Source: Magicicada septendecula (Eukaryota; Arthropoda; Insecta; Hemiptera; Cicadidae). Taken from it: 64,000 bases of DNA. The notes beneath the pieces are model-generated. The model was not told where the DNA came from, did not search any database, and saw only the letters and a program-made list of their open reading frames with translations. The first letter of the stretch is position 1, and the number at the start of each line of letters is the position of its first letter. The stretch is from positions 435,553,458 through 435,617,457 of the forward strand of contig CM068372.1 in NCBI GenBank assembly GCA_034769895.1, written 5' to 3'. Below are positions 31,097 to 42,593 of the stretch, piece after piece. Position numbers and translations under genes: made by a program.

Positions 31097-33092
31097 TGCC
31101 GCAGTTCGTTTAAATCAGGGCTGATCTCCTCAGTCCTGTTGTCTGATTGATTGGGTCTGTCTCTGTTCTGCGCCTCTTGTACCTCAATGGCGTTATTATT
31201 GAACGTCACTGAATTTCGATTATTCCTGTTGTCGTCGCAGCTTCTACTTCGCCGATGTTCATCGCGGTAGTGCTGGTTACTCTCCTCCTGAAAACTTCTT
31301 CCACGATTTCCATTATAGTTTGCTCGTCCCTGGTACCAACGTCTTCCCACATCCCTATCGTCAACACTTACATAATTCACTTGTCTTCTATATGTTTGAT
31401 TTTGACTGTTATTATTGCCGTTATTATTGTGCCTGTATCGATTGTCATAGTGGTTGTTATAACCCCGGTTGTTCTGGTACTGGTGGCCTCTGTCATTGGC
31501 ACGCTGGTATCCATTGTTGTTATTATTTGTAGGAGGGCTACGGTAGTAGTGGTTGGTGTTATTGTTGTTATTATTTGCGTTATTTCGTGGATAGTTATTG
31601 GCGTTATTCTGGTTTTGGTAACCGCGCTGATAGTTGTTACCGTTGTTGTTATAACTATTGTTTGGTCGTTGCCCATTGTTTTCGTATGGGGCGTCGCGGC
31701 GACCATTATTTCTATTTATCTCATCGTTCCTTCGTCTATACTGGAGGAAGTTCTTCTCCTGTTCCATCTCTGCCAATAATGTTGACATCTCCTCGATGGT
31801 TTGTATGCGTCCATTTATTCGGCCTCTTGTAATTTCGCCACCATAGTGGTATGCTAATAGCCGCACTAAACACTCTGTCGGGATTGCAGGCTCTAAATGT
31901 CTGGCTATGTTTATTTTGCCGAGAAAATATGCGGTTGGAGTTTGCTTGCCGTGCAGGTCATATCTGCCCAATCCTATGTCACTCCTTATCATGTGTTGTG
32001 TGGCATCGGACCAATATTTAGATTTGAACTGTTTCTTAAATTCCTGGAAGTTCTGTATACTCGGCCGCATCGCCGTCCACCAGTTGTCATATACTTTTCG
32101 GAACATCTCGTCCAACATGCTCCTTATCACAAACCATCTGTCTTCTCCGGTTTTGGCTATCTTCTCTTCGACTCGTTCTAAGAATAGCATGGGGTTTCTT
32201 CTATAGTTTTGAAAATCGATCACCTCTCGATTTTCCTCGCATGTTGTATGGGCACCGGTACACTGTCTGTTCTTTAAGGAATTGATTTCATCTCTATGTG
32301 CAGTTGTTTGGTCTTGCACACGATTGAGACTAGTACTCATACCTTCTAACCTTTCTCCCATCATTGCTTGGTTGGTTCTTATGTTTTCAACTCGTCCGTT
32401 CGTTTCTTCCCGGACGCTCAGTATCTCTTGGTTCATCCGTTCACACCTTTCCGTGGTCTCGGATTCTACCCTTTTAATTTCAGTCACCGGTTCTTCCAGC
32501 TTCTTGTCCCATTCTTCCTGTAATTGCCGGTTATTAATTTCCATCTTGCTATTCCACTCTTCTTTTAATGACTCTTTGTGTTCATCCAGTTTTTTCATGG
32601 TTTCCTGGTAATTTTCCTTCAATTCTTCCCTCAATGCTTTATTATTTGCGTCAATTTTTTCCTCCATTTTCTTGCTATTCTCCTTCAATTCTCCCATTTT
32701 TTCTTCAATTTTCTTACTAGTCTCTCCCAATTTTCGGCTCAACTCCTCCGTAGACTGTTTATTGTCCGTCTTTAATTCTTCCTTCAATTTTTCTAAGTTC
32801 TTATTACTGTTCTCACTTAATTCTTCCTTCAATTCCTCTATGGACTGTTTATTTTCGTTTTTAATTCCTCTATGGACTGTTTATGGTCCGTTTTTAATTC
32901 TTTTAAATATTCCATAATGCTCTTCAGGTCAACGCTCTCTGTGACTTTGTCCGGTTCTTGTTTATCTCCTTGGTCCTCTCTTATCATTACTTCTACTTCT
33001 TCGACCGGTGTCGCTTCTTTATCTTCCATATTTAACTCGTCTACCTTTTCGGTTTCGGCCGCTCGTTTTCGTGATACCTCCCGCTTCCTCAT
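31093..33092 (-). CDS. gag: Gag, array-2 unit 1 (longest intact copy; N-terminal frame break)
   Basis: A first frame (33092-32838, 84 codons, starting MRKREVSRK) is acidic and Lys/Glu-rich. The main frame (32832-31093, 579 codons) continues with a long coiled coil (to about residue 170), a capsid-like domain (about 204-365, with FLERVEEKI, FKKQFKSKYW and a GRYDLHGK segment) and an Asn/Arg-rich low-complexity tail (about 370-560). There is no CCHC zinc knuckle; arginines in the tail may bind RNA instead. The frames meet in an 11-residue repeat where one unit is 32 rather than 33 nt long. MKEEL at 32832 may be the working start, or the N-terminal part may be lost. Confidence 0.88.
31108..31114 (-). 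promoter_or_regulatory. Programmed -1 frameshift site TTTAAAC, array-2 unit 1
   Basis: On the minus strand, in the gag frame, GAT TTA AAC places the heptamer T TTA AAC exactly in the X XXY YYZ register, 13 nt before the gag stop TGA (31095-31093). Pol is in the -1 frame and is open only from just before this site, so the overlap is short and the heptamer is the only plausible shift point. A small self-complementary stem (ACTG CGG CAGT) starts 3 nt downstream; a pseudoknot was not established. The same heptamer stands in units 2, 3 and 4. Confidence 0.85.
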
Positions 33093-33156
33093 CTTGTTTA
33101 TTTTGGTTTATCTGTCTATTAATAATAATTTAATTTATATTAAATTGCACGCCTCA

Positions 33157-33171
33157 CACGTTGGTGCGCCA
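33157..33171 (-). other. Primer binding site, unit 1
   Basis: Same 15-nt tRNA-Lys-like site, 3 nt after the LTR edge at 33175, preceding the unit 1 gag. Confidence 0.6.
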
Positions 33172-33174
33172 ATT

Positions 33175-36100
33175 TGTAACGATAATTAATGAGGGGTCGT
33201 CTCGTGTTCACTTACGATCGAGATGTAGCCTCACCTCGGATTCGTCTATTTGTAACCAGAGAATATTTCGTTACATACAATGTTATTGTGGATCAGTTTA
33301 CTTGTATTTATGTAGCGTGCACTTGAATACACCGTCCGTTGGAAATGTCGATTTGTAATATGGATAAATGATGTAGCGACAAACTCGCACTGGAGTCGTC
33401 GATGTAAATTATAAATGTATTATGTCGAACGGCGAATGATTTCGTAAATTGCCGCTTACTCCCACTACGCTGCTTCTTTTACGTGACGTCACTCACCGAT
33501 GCCAACTATCGGGTCAGCTACAACCTGTGAATTCTATTTACTAAATGTAACGGCAATAATAATGACTCACAATTATCATCAAACATATATCCTTGTGGAA
33601 TCCTTTATTCGGAAAAAACACTGGTTAACTTGTTTTAATAATTTTTAAACAGAATAATCGCAATTGTAGTACAAAATATAAGTCTTCTTTACCAGTTGGC
33701 AGCAGTAGCTGTTCAGTATTCCTTCCTTAGATCAAAACAATGCTTTTTGTTAACGTTTTTAAATTAAAATATATCAATTATCTCAGGGCGTATATAGTTC
33801 GGGGATTTATAATTATACAAAATATTACACTATTAATCAAAATACAAGTTCACAATCATGGGATATTACGACGTTAGAGTGATAGGTGCACACAGAAATC
33901 GTATAGTGGTTGCCAGTTTTAAAAAGGTTATGTCTATATCAGGCTTTGATATTTATTAAGTGAATTAAAGGTTCTTGTTGTGATTAAAAAGGTGTTAATC
34001 TTATATGGTGTTATTAGTGGTTGTTTCTAGTGTTCGTGTTATATGGTGTCTGTAATTCAGTTGATTATTGCTTAAAATACGTGTATACAAGTGTATGTGT
34101 TGAAGTACGATATAATGAGATGTCAGATCACCAAATCCTCTTCTTGTACTCTTCTTGGTTGGAAATAGGTCCCACGTACACGTCAGGTCTTCTTCTCGTC
34201 CCTCGTCCACGTCAAATCTTCTTTCTGGTTATTATTCCTTCTCATCCATCTAATGGGTAGTCTTCTGTTGTTGCAAAACGTTTGTATAGTGTACTTCTAA
34301 CAGTATTTATCTATTGGTATTGTTTTTTCACACTTTATAACATATAATGTAAGACGATTTAAGAACGCGTCTATCTGCTAAGATCGTTGTCAAAGAAGTC
34401 CCTTTTTATTTATCCGAAATTTCTGGTTGCTAAGGGTAAACTTGGAACCTGGTTGGTCAATTCGGGTAGACATTGTCATATACTTTTATTATTTCAGAAT
34501 CTAAATTTCATCCAAAATCTTTAATTTAACATAACTTTTCTATACTGAATGGGAGTTTAAAACCATTATCAGCATTATTTTGATCTTCACATGTGTTATA
34601 TTTAGACACCAAACATGCCTATTTTTGCTTAAGAACTATGGATGTTACAATTTTGTTATTCGGAATTTTCTTAAATAACTTGATATGTGTTATTTTGGTT
34701 CTATATTCCGTGTATACATTATTACCTATAAATACATCTACCTTTCCACATTTGCTTTACAAAATTTCTAATATAATTGTTCAAAATTTACTAAATTTGG
34801 TTTCACCTGGCCTATGTAATAGTATTATTTTCATCATCATGTTATAACATCTCTAACAATTAAATTAACTTCTAACATTCATCAAAATGGTTTAACATAT
34901 AACGTTATTTTAACAACACAAAATATATATTATTCTAATATTTAAATTCATGTCCACATGGCTATGATTTATACCAATTCCTTGTACAAATAATTGTTTT
35001 CTACTCAAACTGTATAGGTGTTTGACACTTAACAAAACATCTTTGTATAGTCCATTCTGCTTGGTTAATTAATTTATTTACCATGGCTTAATATCAGCTC
35101 TATTGGTATATTTGTTAACACAACATAAACAAAAAATGGAATTAATATCATAAAATTGGCATTCCTTTAAACTAACTGTATCCCCTGGTACATACAAAAA
35201 ACACAACACAAATACTATTATATAAAACACTGTGCTATAACATAAAACATGCACATTTAACAAAACAAATCCTATACTAATTATTTAGTCCTTTGTCAGC
35301 TAATTTATGACTTATTCTGACACTGTCCATGTCATATTTACTATTCATATGGGTTTAAACATCCGTATACTTAATGAAGTGAAGTGAACACTGTTGCTCT
35401 ACCTCACACACAGTTCTAATAATCTTGTTACATTTATTGTTTATCTGGGTTTTACTCTTGTTATGAATGTAATTGTGACCATGTTATAATTTGTTGTTTA
35501 CAGGACAACTGTATGAACTCTATATGTGACAATTTTTTGTATGGTTCTTGTATCTATAACCAGGTGTATTTATATTTTTGTTACATTGATTAACTTAATT
35601 ATTTAACAATATTTCTCTTACATAACATTATATGTTTGGGTCTATTATCCCTCACTTTGTATTTTGATTGTCTGGATTTAATGATACATCAACTGAAACC
35701 ATTTGTTTCTTTATAGTCCTGGTTCATAAACCATTTGTCCTTATAAATCTTTGTTTGGTCAATACTGAAAGTTCATTGTCATAGTTGGGGTTTGAAGATA
35801 TCTGCATCACTTAGCCTAAATCATTAATTTGGGTACGGTCAGTTGTCTTACTAGTCAGTCTAAAATTGTTAGTCGTTCTTCTTCACTATCATCTTGAAGA
35901 TATTGTTCTCCTTGTCAGCTTCTTAATCCAAGTCTTCATTAAGTCAGGTACGATATTATGTTGTTCCAAATGTCATGTTACATATTACCCTGCCACCAAA
36001 TTTGATCATTTTAATAAAATATTGTTTTTGTTGAAATTATCAATTACCTTCTTTTTCATATTATCATTTGTTATTCTTATTATGATCTGGTATACTTGTC

Positions 36101-36420
36101 TTTAATTATAAGTGTTCTATCCCTGGAACATGTTACTTCCCTAACAAATTAATCACCATATATTCTGGAATCAGTCGGGTGGCTCTCTTGACCTAATACC
36201 CCGCTGTCCTTACAATACATAATACATAAATAATATCGATTGCTGGAGCTATCTCGTCAGTCAATCACATTTAAATATCACTAGTCTATTCACGACTAAA
36301 ATAAATAAAATAATATAATATATTCTTGGGATTGTTCACTCAGTCTAACTTCTCAGATCTAAATATTTCTTTCCATTGATTCTTTTAGGTGTTTATTTTC
36401 TTGTGGCAATATTAATAACA
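33175..36420 (-). repeat. LTR of array 2 between units 1 and 2
   Basis: 3246 bp by the same edge criteria; the far edge is next to a T14 run on the + strand. It lacks the 9-bp hairpin of the first LTR (around 35360-35390) and has lost one T near 33195. Confidence 0.5.
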
Positions 36421-37108
36421 TTTTTTTTTTTTTTCAATTGGTACTATCTTCCTTCCTTCTTTATCAGTACTGCTTAATCTTCATTTTTCATTCACTGTCT
36501 TCATTTAAATTAAAACATAACAAGTATTTGCATCTTCATTTGTTGTTGATTCTCTCACAATCATGATAGGTTATTTGTAGTAAATTTGTTTCTAGTCTTG
36601 TCTTATTTTCATCGTCGACTGTCTACACTTGTCCTTTTTTATTCATTTTATAGCACTATGGTTTCTTCTAATTTATGGATGTTGCATCCTTCTTTTATAT
36701 TCCAATAATGAGTTCATATCTGTGTTTAATAAGAGGTGCTTGTTTTGTTTAGAATTTGGAAATTTATTCCCAGTTGTTTATCTGCTTGATTCATTATAAC
36801 ATTATCAAACTGTACTGTAAGTTGTCCTTACTATTCATTTGAATTCTGATATATTCAAATTTGTTTATTTGGCTTGATTTAAAGTTATATTTTGGATTAT
36901 CAAAGTTGGTTAGATGAGCTTACTATGTTCTTTGTGTTTTGAGGTTTTATCATAATAAATTCTTCAATTCCAAATTAATTCTCATAAATAATTAGTTGTA
37001 AGTTGTTCTTACTATTTCTTTAGAATTTTGTGGTTTTATAATAATAAATTCTTCAATTCCAAATTAATTCTCATAAATAATTAGTTGTAAGTTGTTCTTA
37101 CTATTTCT

Positions 37109-38101
37109 TTAGAATTTTGTTGATTTTATACAGATTTGTTTATTAGGTTCATAATACATTTTTAAGGAAACTTGGTTGTATGTTCCCTTAATCTTTTTTG
37201 TTTCCACATCACTAATGACATAAGTATTATTGTTATTGTTTTTTATAACAACATATGGTCCATTATACAGTAATAATAGCTTTTTTGCTATTCCTTCCTT
37301 AGAACTTGGCAATTCGCGGTTTTTCAACAATACCTTGTCTCCAATCTTGTAATGGATCACCTTCTGCTGAATTGTTTTGTATTTTTTCCTTCTTTTCTCC
37401 ACTTGTTCATTCAGTTTGCTGTGGAATCTCATGTGGTCGAACTGGTAAGCTGGGTTGTTTGGGAAATTGATTATTTCACTAATTTCTCGGGGTGGTAATC
37501 TTTCATGCATTATGGTATATGGAGTATCTTGTATTGCTTCATGGTAAGCTAAGTTGATAAAGCTCTCAGTTTGTATAATGTAGTCACTCCACTTCTGGTG
37601 TTTATCAAAACAATATGTCCTGAGTATACGGCCGACCTCCCTCAGTACTCTTTCCGCCGGGTTGCTATTTGGGTGATAGACAGATGTTTTATATGTCTTG
37701 ACACCTAAGTCTAACAAAGTCTCCTTCCAAACCCTTCCTCGAAACTGAGTTCCGTGATCGGTAATAATTGATCGTGGAGCTCCCAAATCTGGTATGTATT
37801 GTTGGATCACTATTTGCAAAATCTTTTTTGTAGTTGCCCGATTAATGGGGTATAGTTTTGTAAACTTGGAGTAATGGTCGAACATGATTATAATGAATTT
37901 ATACCGTTTTCTCCCTCCACTACGAGGTAACGGACCACACACATCTAAAAACACTCTCTCTAATTTACCAGTTGACGTAATAGGTTGCATAATTCCTTCT
38001 GTTTTTTTCGTTATTGCATTTTGCCAATTGACAGATGTGACACTGCCGAATACATTCTCTAACTCTTCTGTTGATATTCTTAATGTAAGTGTGTTCCTCA
38101 A
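37109..38101 (-). pseudogene. pol: Integrase, array-2 unit 2
   Basis: D,D35E core and GPY/F-type tail as in unit 1, with Glu to Asp in the YIPDLGAP segment (shared with units 3 and 4) and Ile for Ser close to the C-terminus. The T7 run (38002-38008) puts the HHCC region out of frame. Confidence 0.88.
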
Positions 38102-39542
38102 GCCTCAAGTGCCTTCATTACTTTTAATGCACCCATATGCCCATATCGGCTATGGTAGTCCAATATTAATTCTGTTTCTAAAGCTTTAGGTATCACCACC
38201 TTCCATGAGCCTTGGTTATTATTTGGTTTGTAAAATAATATGTCTTCGTGTAGACAGTAATATGCAGTGATTTTTTCATCCTGTTGGATCAGTCTTTGTC
38301 TAAAATTGTTGATTTTGGTATCCTCGGTTTGTTGTTGTGCAATGGATTTCATGATGTTTTCCAAATCTGACTTGTTTTTTATTATAGTGTATACCTTGAT
38401 GACTGTTTCTTTTTCCCCTTCAAAAGTTTGTTGTTCTATGTTAATCCAGGACAATATATCTGCAGCAATATTCTGTTTTCCTGGAACATACTCCCAATTT
38501 ATATGGTACTCCTGTAGTGCGAGTATCCACCTAGTCAATCTCCCATGGTTGATCTTGCAATTTTTTAGGAAAGATATTGACTTATGATCGCTCCTCACAG
38601 TTATCGGGTATCCAAGAATGTGGGTTCTGAATTTCCCACAAGCGAATACAACGCTTAATAATTCTTTTTCTGTTACACTATAATTGCGTTCACATCCATT
38701 AAGTATTCTGCTTGCAAAACTCACCACCTGATGTTCCCCCTCACTATCTTCTTGATATAATACAGATCCTAAACTTATATCACTGGCATCACAGTTCATG
38801 AAGAAAGGTTGATTGAAATTAGGATGTCTTAATACAACTGAACTCAGGAAATTATGTTTAATCGTTTGGAGCAAATTGTCTTGTTCCTGTCCCCAGGACC
38901 ATTTGTTCTTAGAGGATAATTGTGGAGAAAACTTTGCTATCATTTCAGAATAATTTCTCTGAAACTTCCTATAATAATTGCAAAGTCCCAGAAATGATTG
39001 AAGTTGCTTTTTATTTTTAGGACTTGGGAACTTCTGGATAGCTTCAATTTTTTCATTGGATGGTGTTATTCCTTGTCTTGTTAGGTTAAAACCCAGGAAT
39101 TGGACTCACTGGCGATAAGCTTAGATTTTTGAAGTTTTAGTGTAACGTTATTGTCTGATAGTTTTTGTAATACTTGTCCTACTCTGTCACAATGGTCTTC
39201 CCAATTCACTGAAGTAATCAACAAGTCATCAACATAGACTGTGGTATATGGAATAGTATCTGGACCCAACACCTGATCCATACATCTTACGAATACAGCT
39301 ACTGAATTTACCAGTCCAAACGGTAGTCTCTTGAACTGATAGTTCCTTCCTTCGAAAATAAAGGCGACGTACTTTCGACTATCTGGGTGTAGCTCCACCT
39401 GCCAATACCCACATACCGTATCCCAGGTGCTAATAAATTGTATGCCATTGAACTTTTTCAGTATCTCCTCAATCTCTCCAGGAGATGTTCTGTCATTAAC
39501 TATGATCTTATTAATCTCTCTAGCAGAGTCGTACTTTGCCAT
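38098..39542 (-). pseudogene. pol: RT/RNase H, array-2 unit 2, with an extra 1-nt deletion
   Basis: A missing T near 39105 (compare 29685 in unit 1) shifts the frame after KLIASE, so the RT palm with YVDD (frame 39542-39081) and the RNase H part (frame 38943-38098) are separated. This copy carries Trp in AADILSW, shared with unit 3 only. RNase H motifs are otherwise kept. Confidence 0.9.
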
Positions 39543-40515
39543 CTTTCTTTGGAACTGCTATTAACGGACTGGTATATGGGGAACAGCTATATTCAATAAT
39601 ATCTTCTGCTATCATTTTGTCTAGTTCAGTCCTCACTGCTTCCTTTAATGCATAAGCAACGGGATATGATTTTTTATTAAAATTTACAGGCTCCTTGAAT
39701 TGTAATGTAAATTGATAATCCTTTACTTTGCCAGGTACATCAGAAAAAACATAGCGGTATTTATTATATATTGAAATTAACTTTTCTATTTGTTGTGTGG
39801 TTAGATTATATTCATTTTGTTCTGACCGAAATTGTCGGATCTCTTCTAATTTTTCCAACCATAAACTATCTTCACACCCAAAGTATTCCCTTCTTACATT
39901 CCATGACTCCTCTTGGTTGTTATTGAATTTTCTTATACTGTTGCATGAAGGTACATTTTTGTTTTCTACCAATTTTGCTGTCCATTCTATATTATCCACC
40001 TTTAATGACACTATGGCTTGTCTCATGTCAATTATTGCTGAGTATTTTCTCAAAATATCACAGCCTATTAGCAGATTGAATGGTAGATTACTAGCTATTA
40101 GAAAAATCATAGGTATAGCTACATTTCTGCTGGTCACTGTTAATGATACCTGTTTTCTTATTGACTTGTTTTGCCTTCCAGTGGCTCCGATTAAAATTAT
40201 ATTTTGAATTGGTAAAGTTGGTAAGATGGCCTTACTATATTTTTGAATTTTGAGGTATTCATCGTTGTCAATTAACGACACGTTTGCGCCCGTATCTATC
40301 ATACATCTTGTCTCTATTCCATTCACTTGGGCGATGATATAAACAATCTCATTATTTGAATTATTTTGTGTTATCGAGTCTTTGTCCAGTAGCTCTTCTC
40401 TAACAATCTTTAGGAAATGATTTTGCACTATTGTCAACGTATCGTCAGTCGTTTTGTCTCGTCCTAGTAAGTACCCAAATTGCCGGTTCAGTGATGGGAC
40501 CTGGTGGATTTTCAC
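39520..40515 (-). CDS. pol: Protease and RT N-terminal part, array-2 unit 2
   Basis: Open throughout, with the DTG site unchanged. Differences from unit 1 include Lys for Glu in LLDKDS. It has isoleucine at the Ile/Asn site that separates units 1-2 from 3-4. It ends at the same RT break as the other units. Confidence 0.87.
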   Translation of the reverse strand: MKIHQVPSLNRQFGYLLGRDKTTDDTLTIVQNHFLKIVREELLDKDSITQNNSNNEIVYIIAQVNGIETRCMIDTGANVSLIDNDEYLKIQKYSKAILPTLPIQNIILIGATGRQNKSIRKQVSLTVTSRNVAIPMIFLIASNLPFNLLIGCDILRKYSAIIDMRQAIVSLKVDNIEWTAKLVENKNVPSCNSIRKFNNNQEESWNVRREYFGCEDSLWLEKLEEIRQFRSEQNEYNLTTQQIEKLISIYNKYRYVFSDVPGKVKDYQFTLQFKEPVNFNKKSYPVAYALKEAVRTELDKMIAEDIIEYSCSPYTSPLIAVPKKDGKVRLC

Positions 40516-42511
40516 TGCCGCAGTTCGTTTAAATCAGGGCTGATCTCCTCAGTCCTGTTGTCTGATTGATTGGGTCTGTCTCTGTTCTGCGCCTCTTGTA
40601 CCTCAATGGCGTTATTATTGAACGTCACTGAATTTCGATTATTCCTGTTGTCGTCGCAGCTTCTACTTCGCCGATGTTCATCGCGGTAGTGCTGGTTACT
40701 CTCCTCCTGAAAACTTCTTCCACGATTTCCATTATAGTTTGCTCGTCCCTGGTACCAACGTCTTCCCACATCCCTATCGTCAACACTTACATAATTCACT
40801 TGTCTTCTATATGTTTGATTTTGACTGTTATTATTGCCGTTATTATTGTGCCTGTATCGATTGTCATAGTGGTTGTTATAACCCCAGTTGTTCTGGTACT
40901 GGTGGCCTCTGTCATTGGCACGCTGGTATCCATTGTTGTTATTATTTGTAGGAGGGCTACGGTAGTAGTGGTTGGTGTTATTGTTGTTATTATTTGCGTT
41001 ATTTCGTGGATAGTTATTGGCGTTATTCTGGTTTTGGTAACCGCGCTGATAGTTGTTACCGTTGTTGTTATAACTATTGTTTGGTCGTTGCCCATTGTTT
41101 TCGTATGGGGCGTCGCGGCGACCATTATTTCTATTTATCTCATCGTTCCTTCGTCTATACTGGAGGAAGTTCTTCTCCTGTTCCATCTCTGCCAATAATG
41201 TTGACATCTCCTCGATGGTTTGTATGCGTCCATTTATTCGGCCTCTTGTAATTTCGCCACCATAGTGGTATGCTAATAGCCGCACTAAACACTCTGTCGG
41301 GATTGCAGGCTCTAAATGTCTGGCTATGTTTATTTTGCCGAGAAAATATGCGGTTGGAGTTTGCTTGCCGTGCAGGTCATATCTGCCCAATCCTATGTCA
41401 CTCCTTATCATGTGTTGTGTGGCATCGGACCAATATTTAGATTTGAACTGTTTCTTAAATTCCTGGAAGTTCTGTATACTCGGCCGCATCGCCGTCCACC
41501 AGTTGTCATATACTTTTCGGAACATCTCGTCCAACATGCTCCTTATCACAAACCATCTGTCTTCTCCGGTTTTGGCTATCTTCTCTTCGACTCGTTCTAA
41601 GAATAGCATGGGGTTTCTTCTATAGTTTTGAAAATCGATCACCTCTCGATTTTCCTCGCATGTTGTATGGGCACCGGTACACTGTCTGTTCTTTAAGGAA
41701 TTGATTTCATCTCTATGTGCAGTTGTTTGGTCTTACACACGATTGAGACTAGTACTCATACCTTCTAACCTTTCTCCCATCATTGCTTGGTTGGTTCTTA
41801 TGTTTTCAACTCGTCCGTTCGTTTCTTCCCGGACGCTCAGTATCTCTTGGTTCATCCGTTCACACCTTTCCGTGGTCTCGGATTCTACCCTTTTAATTTC
41901 AGTCACCGGTTCTTCCAGCTTCTTGTCCCATTCTTCCTGTAATTGCCGGTTATTAATTTCCATCTTGCTATTCCACTCTTCTTTTAATGACTCTTTGTGT
42001 TCATCCAGTTTTTTCATGGTTTCCTGGTAATTTTCCTTCAATTCTTCCCTCAATGCTTTATTATTTGCGTCAATTTTTTCCTCCATTTTCTTGCTATTCT
42101 CCTTCAATTCTCCCATTTTTTCTTCAATTTTCTTACTAGTCTCTCCCAATTTTCGGCTCAACTCCTCCGTAGACTGTTTATTGTCCGTCTTTAATTCTTC
42201 CTTCAATTTTTCTAAGTTCTTATTACTGTTCTCACTTAATTCTTCCTTCAATTCCTCTATGGACTGTTTATTTTCGTTTTTAATTCCTCTATGGACTGTT
42301 TATGGTCCGTTTTTAATTCTTTTAAATATTCCATAATGCTCTTCAGGTCAACGCTCTCTGTGACTTTGTCCGGTTCTTGTTTATCTCCTTGGTCCTCTCT
42401 TATCATTACTTCTACTTCTTCGACCGGTGTCGCTTCTTTATCTTCCATATTTAACTCGTCTACCTTTTCGGTTTCGGCCGCTCGTTTTCGTGATACCTCC
42501 CGCTTCCTCAT
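40512..42511 (-). pseudogene. gag: Gag, array-2 unit 2, with a premature stop
   Basis: A Gln codon after LNRV has become TAA (41733-41735), splitting the coiled coil (42251-41733) from the capsid and Asn-rich part (open from about 41642 to 40512). The N-terminal 84-codon frame and the shared frame break are present. The capsid part is intact except for a Trp for Arg change in the Asn-rich tail. Confidence 0.88.
40527..40533 (-). promoter_or_regulatory. Frameshift heptamer TTTAAAC, array-2 unit 2
   Basis: Identical in sequence, register and distance to the gag stop to the unit 1 site. Confidence 0.83.
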
Positions 42512-42575
42512 CTTGTTTATTTTGGTTTATCTGTCTATTAATAATAATTTAATTTATATTAAATTGCACGCCTCA

Positions 42576-42590
42576 CACGTTGGTGCGCCA
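42576..42590 (-). other. Primer binding site, unit 2
   Basis: Identical tRNA-Lys-like site, 3 nt from the LTR edge at 42594. Confidence 0.6.
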
Positions 42591-42593
42591 ATT

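Noticed and set aside
31255-31779. 174-codon Val/Ile-rich hydrophobic ORF on the + strand, repeated in each unit
   Set aside because: It lies exactly antisense to the Asn-rich gag tail; AAT/AAC codons read backwards give Val/Ile codons. It is a shadow of gag and not a membrane protein.
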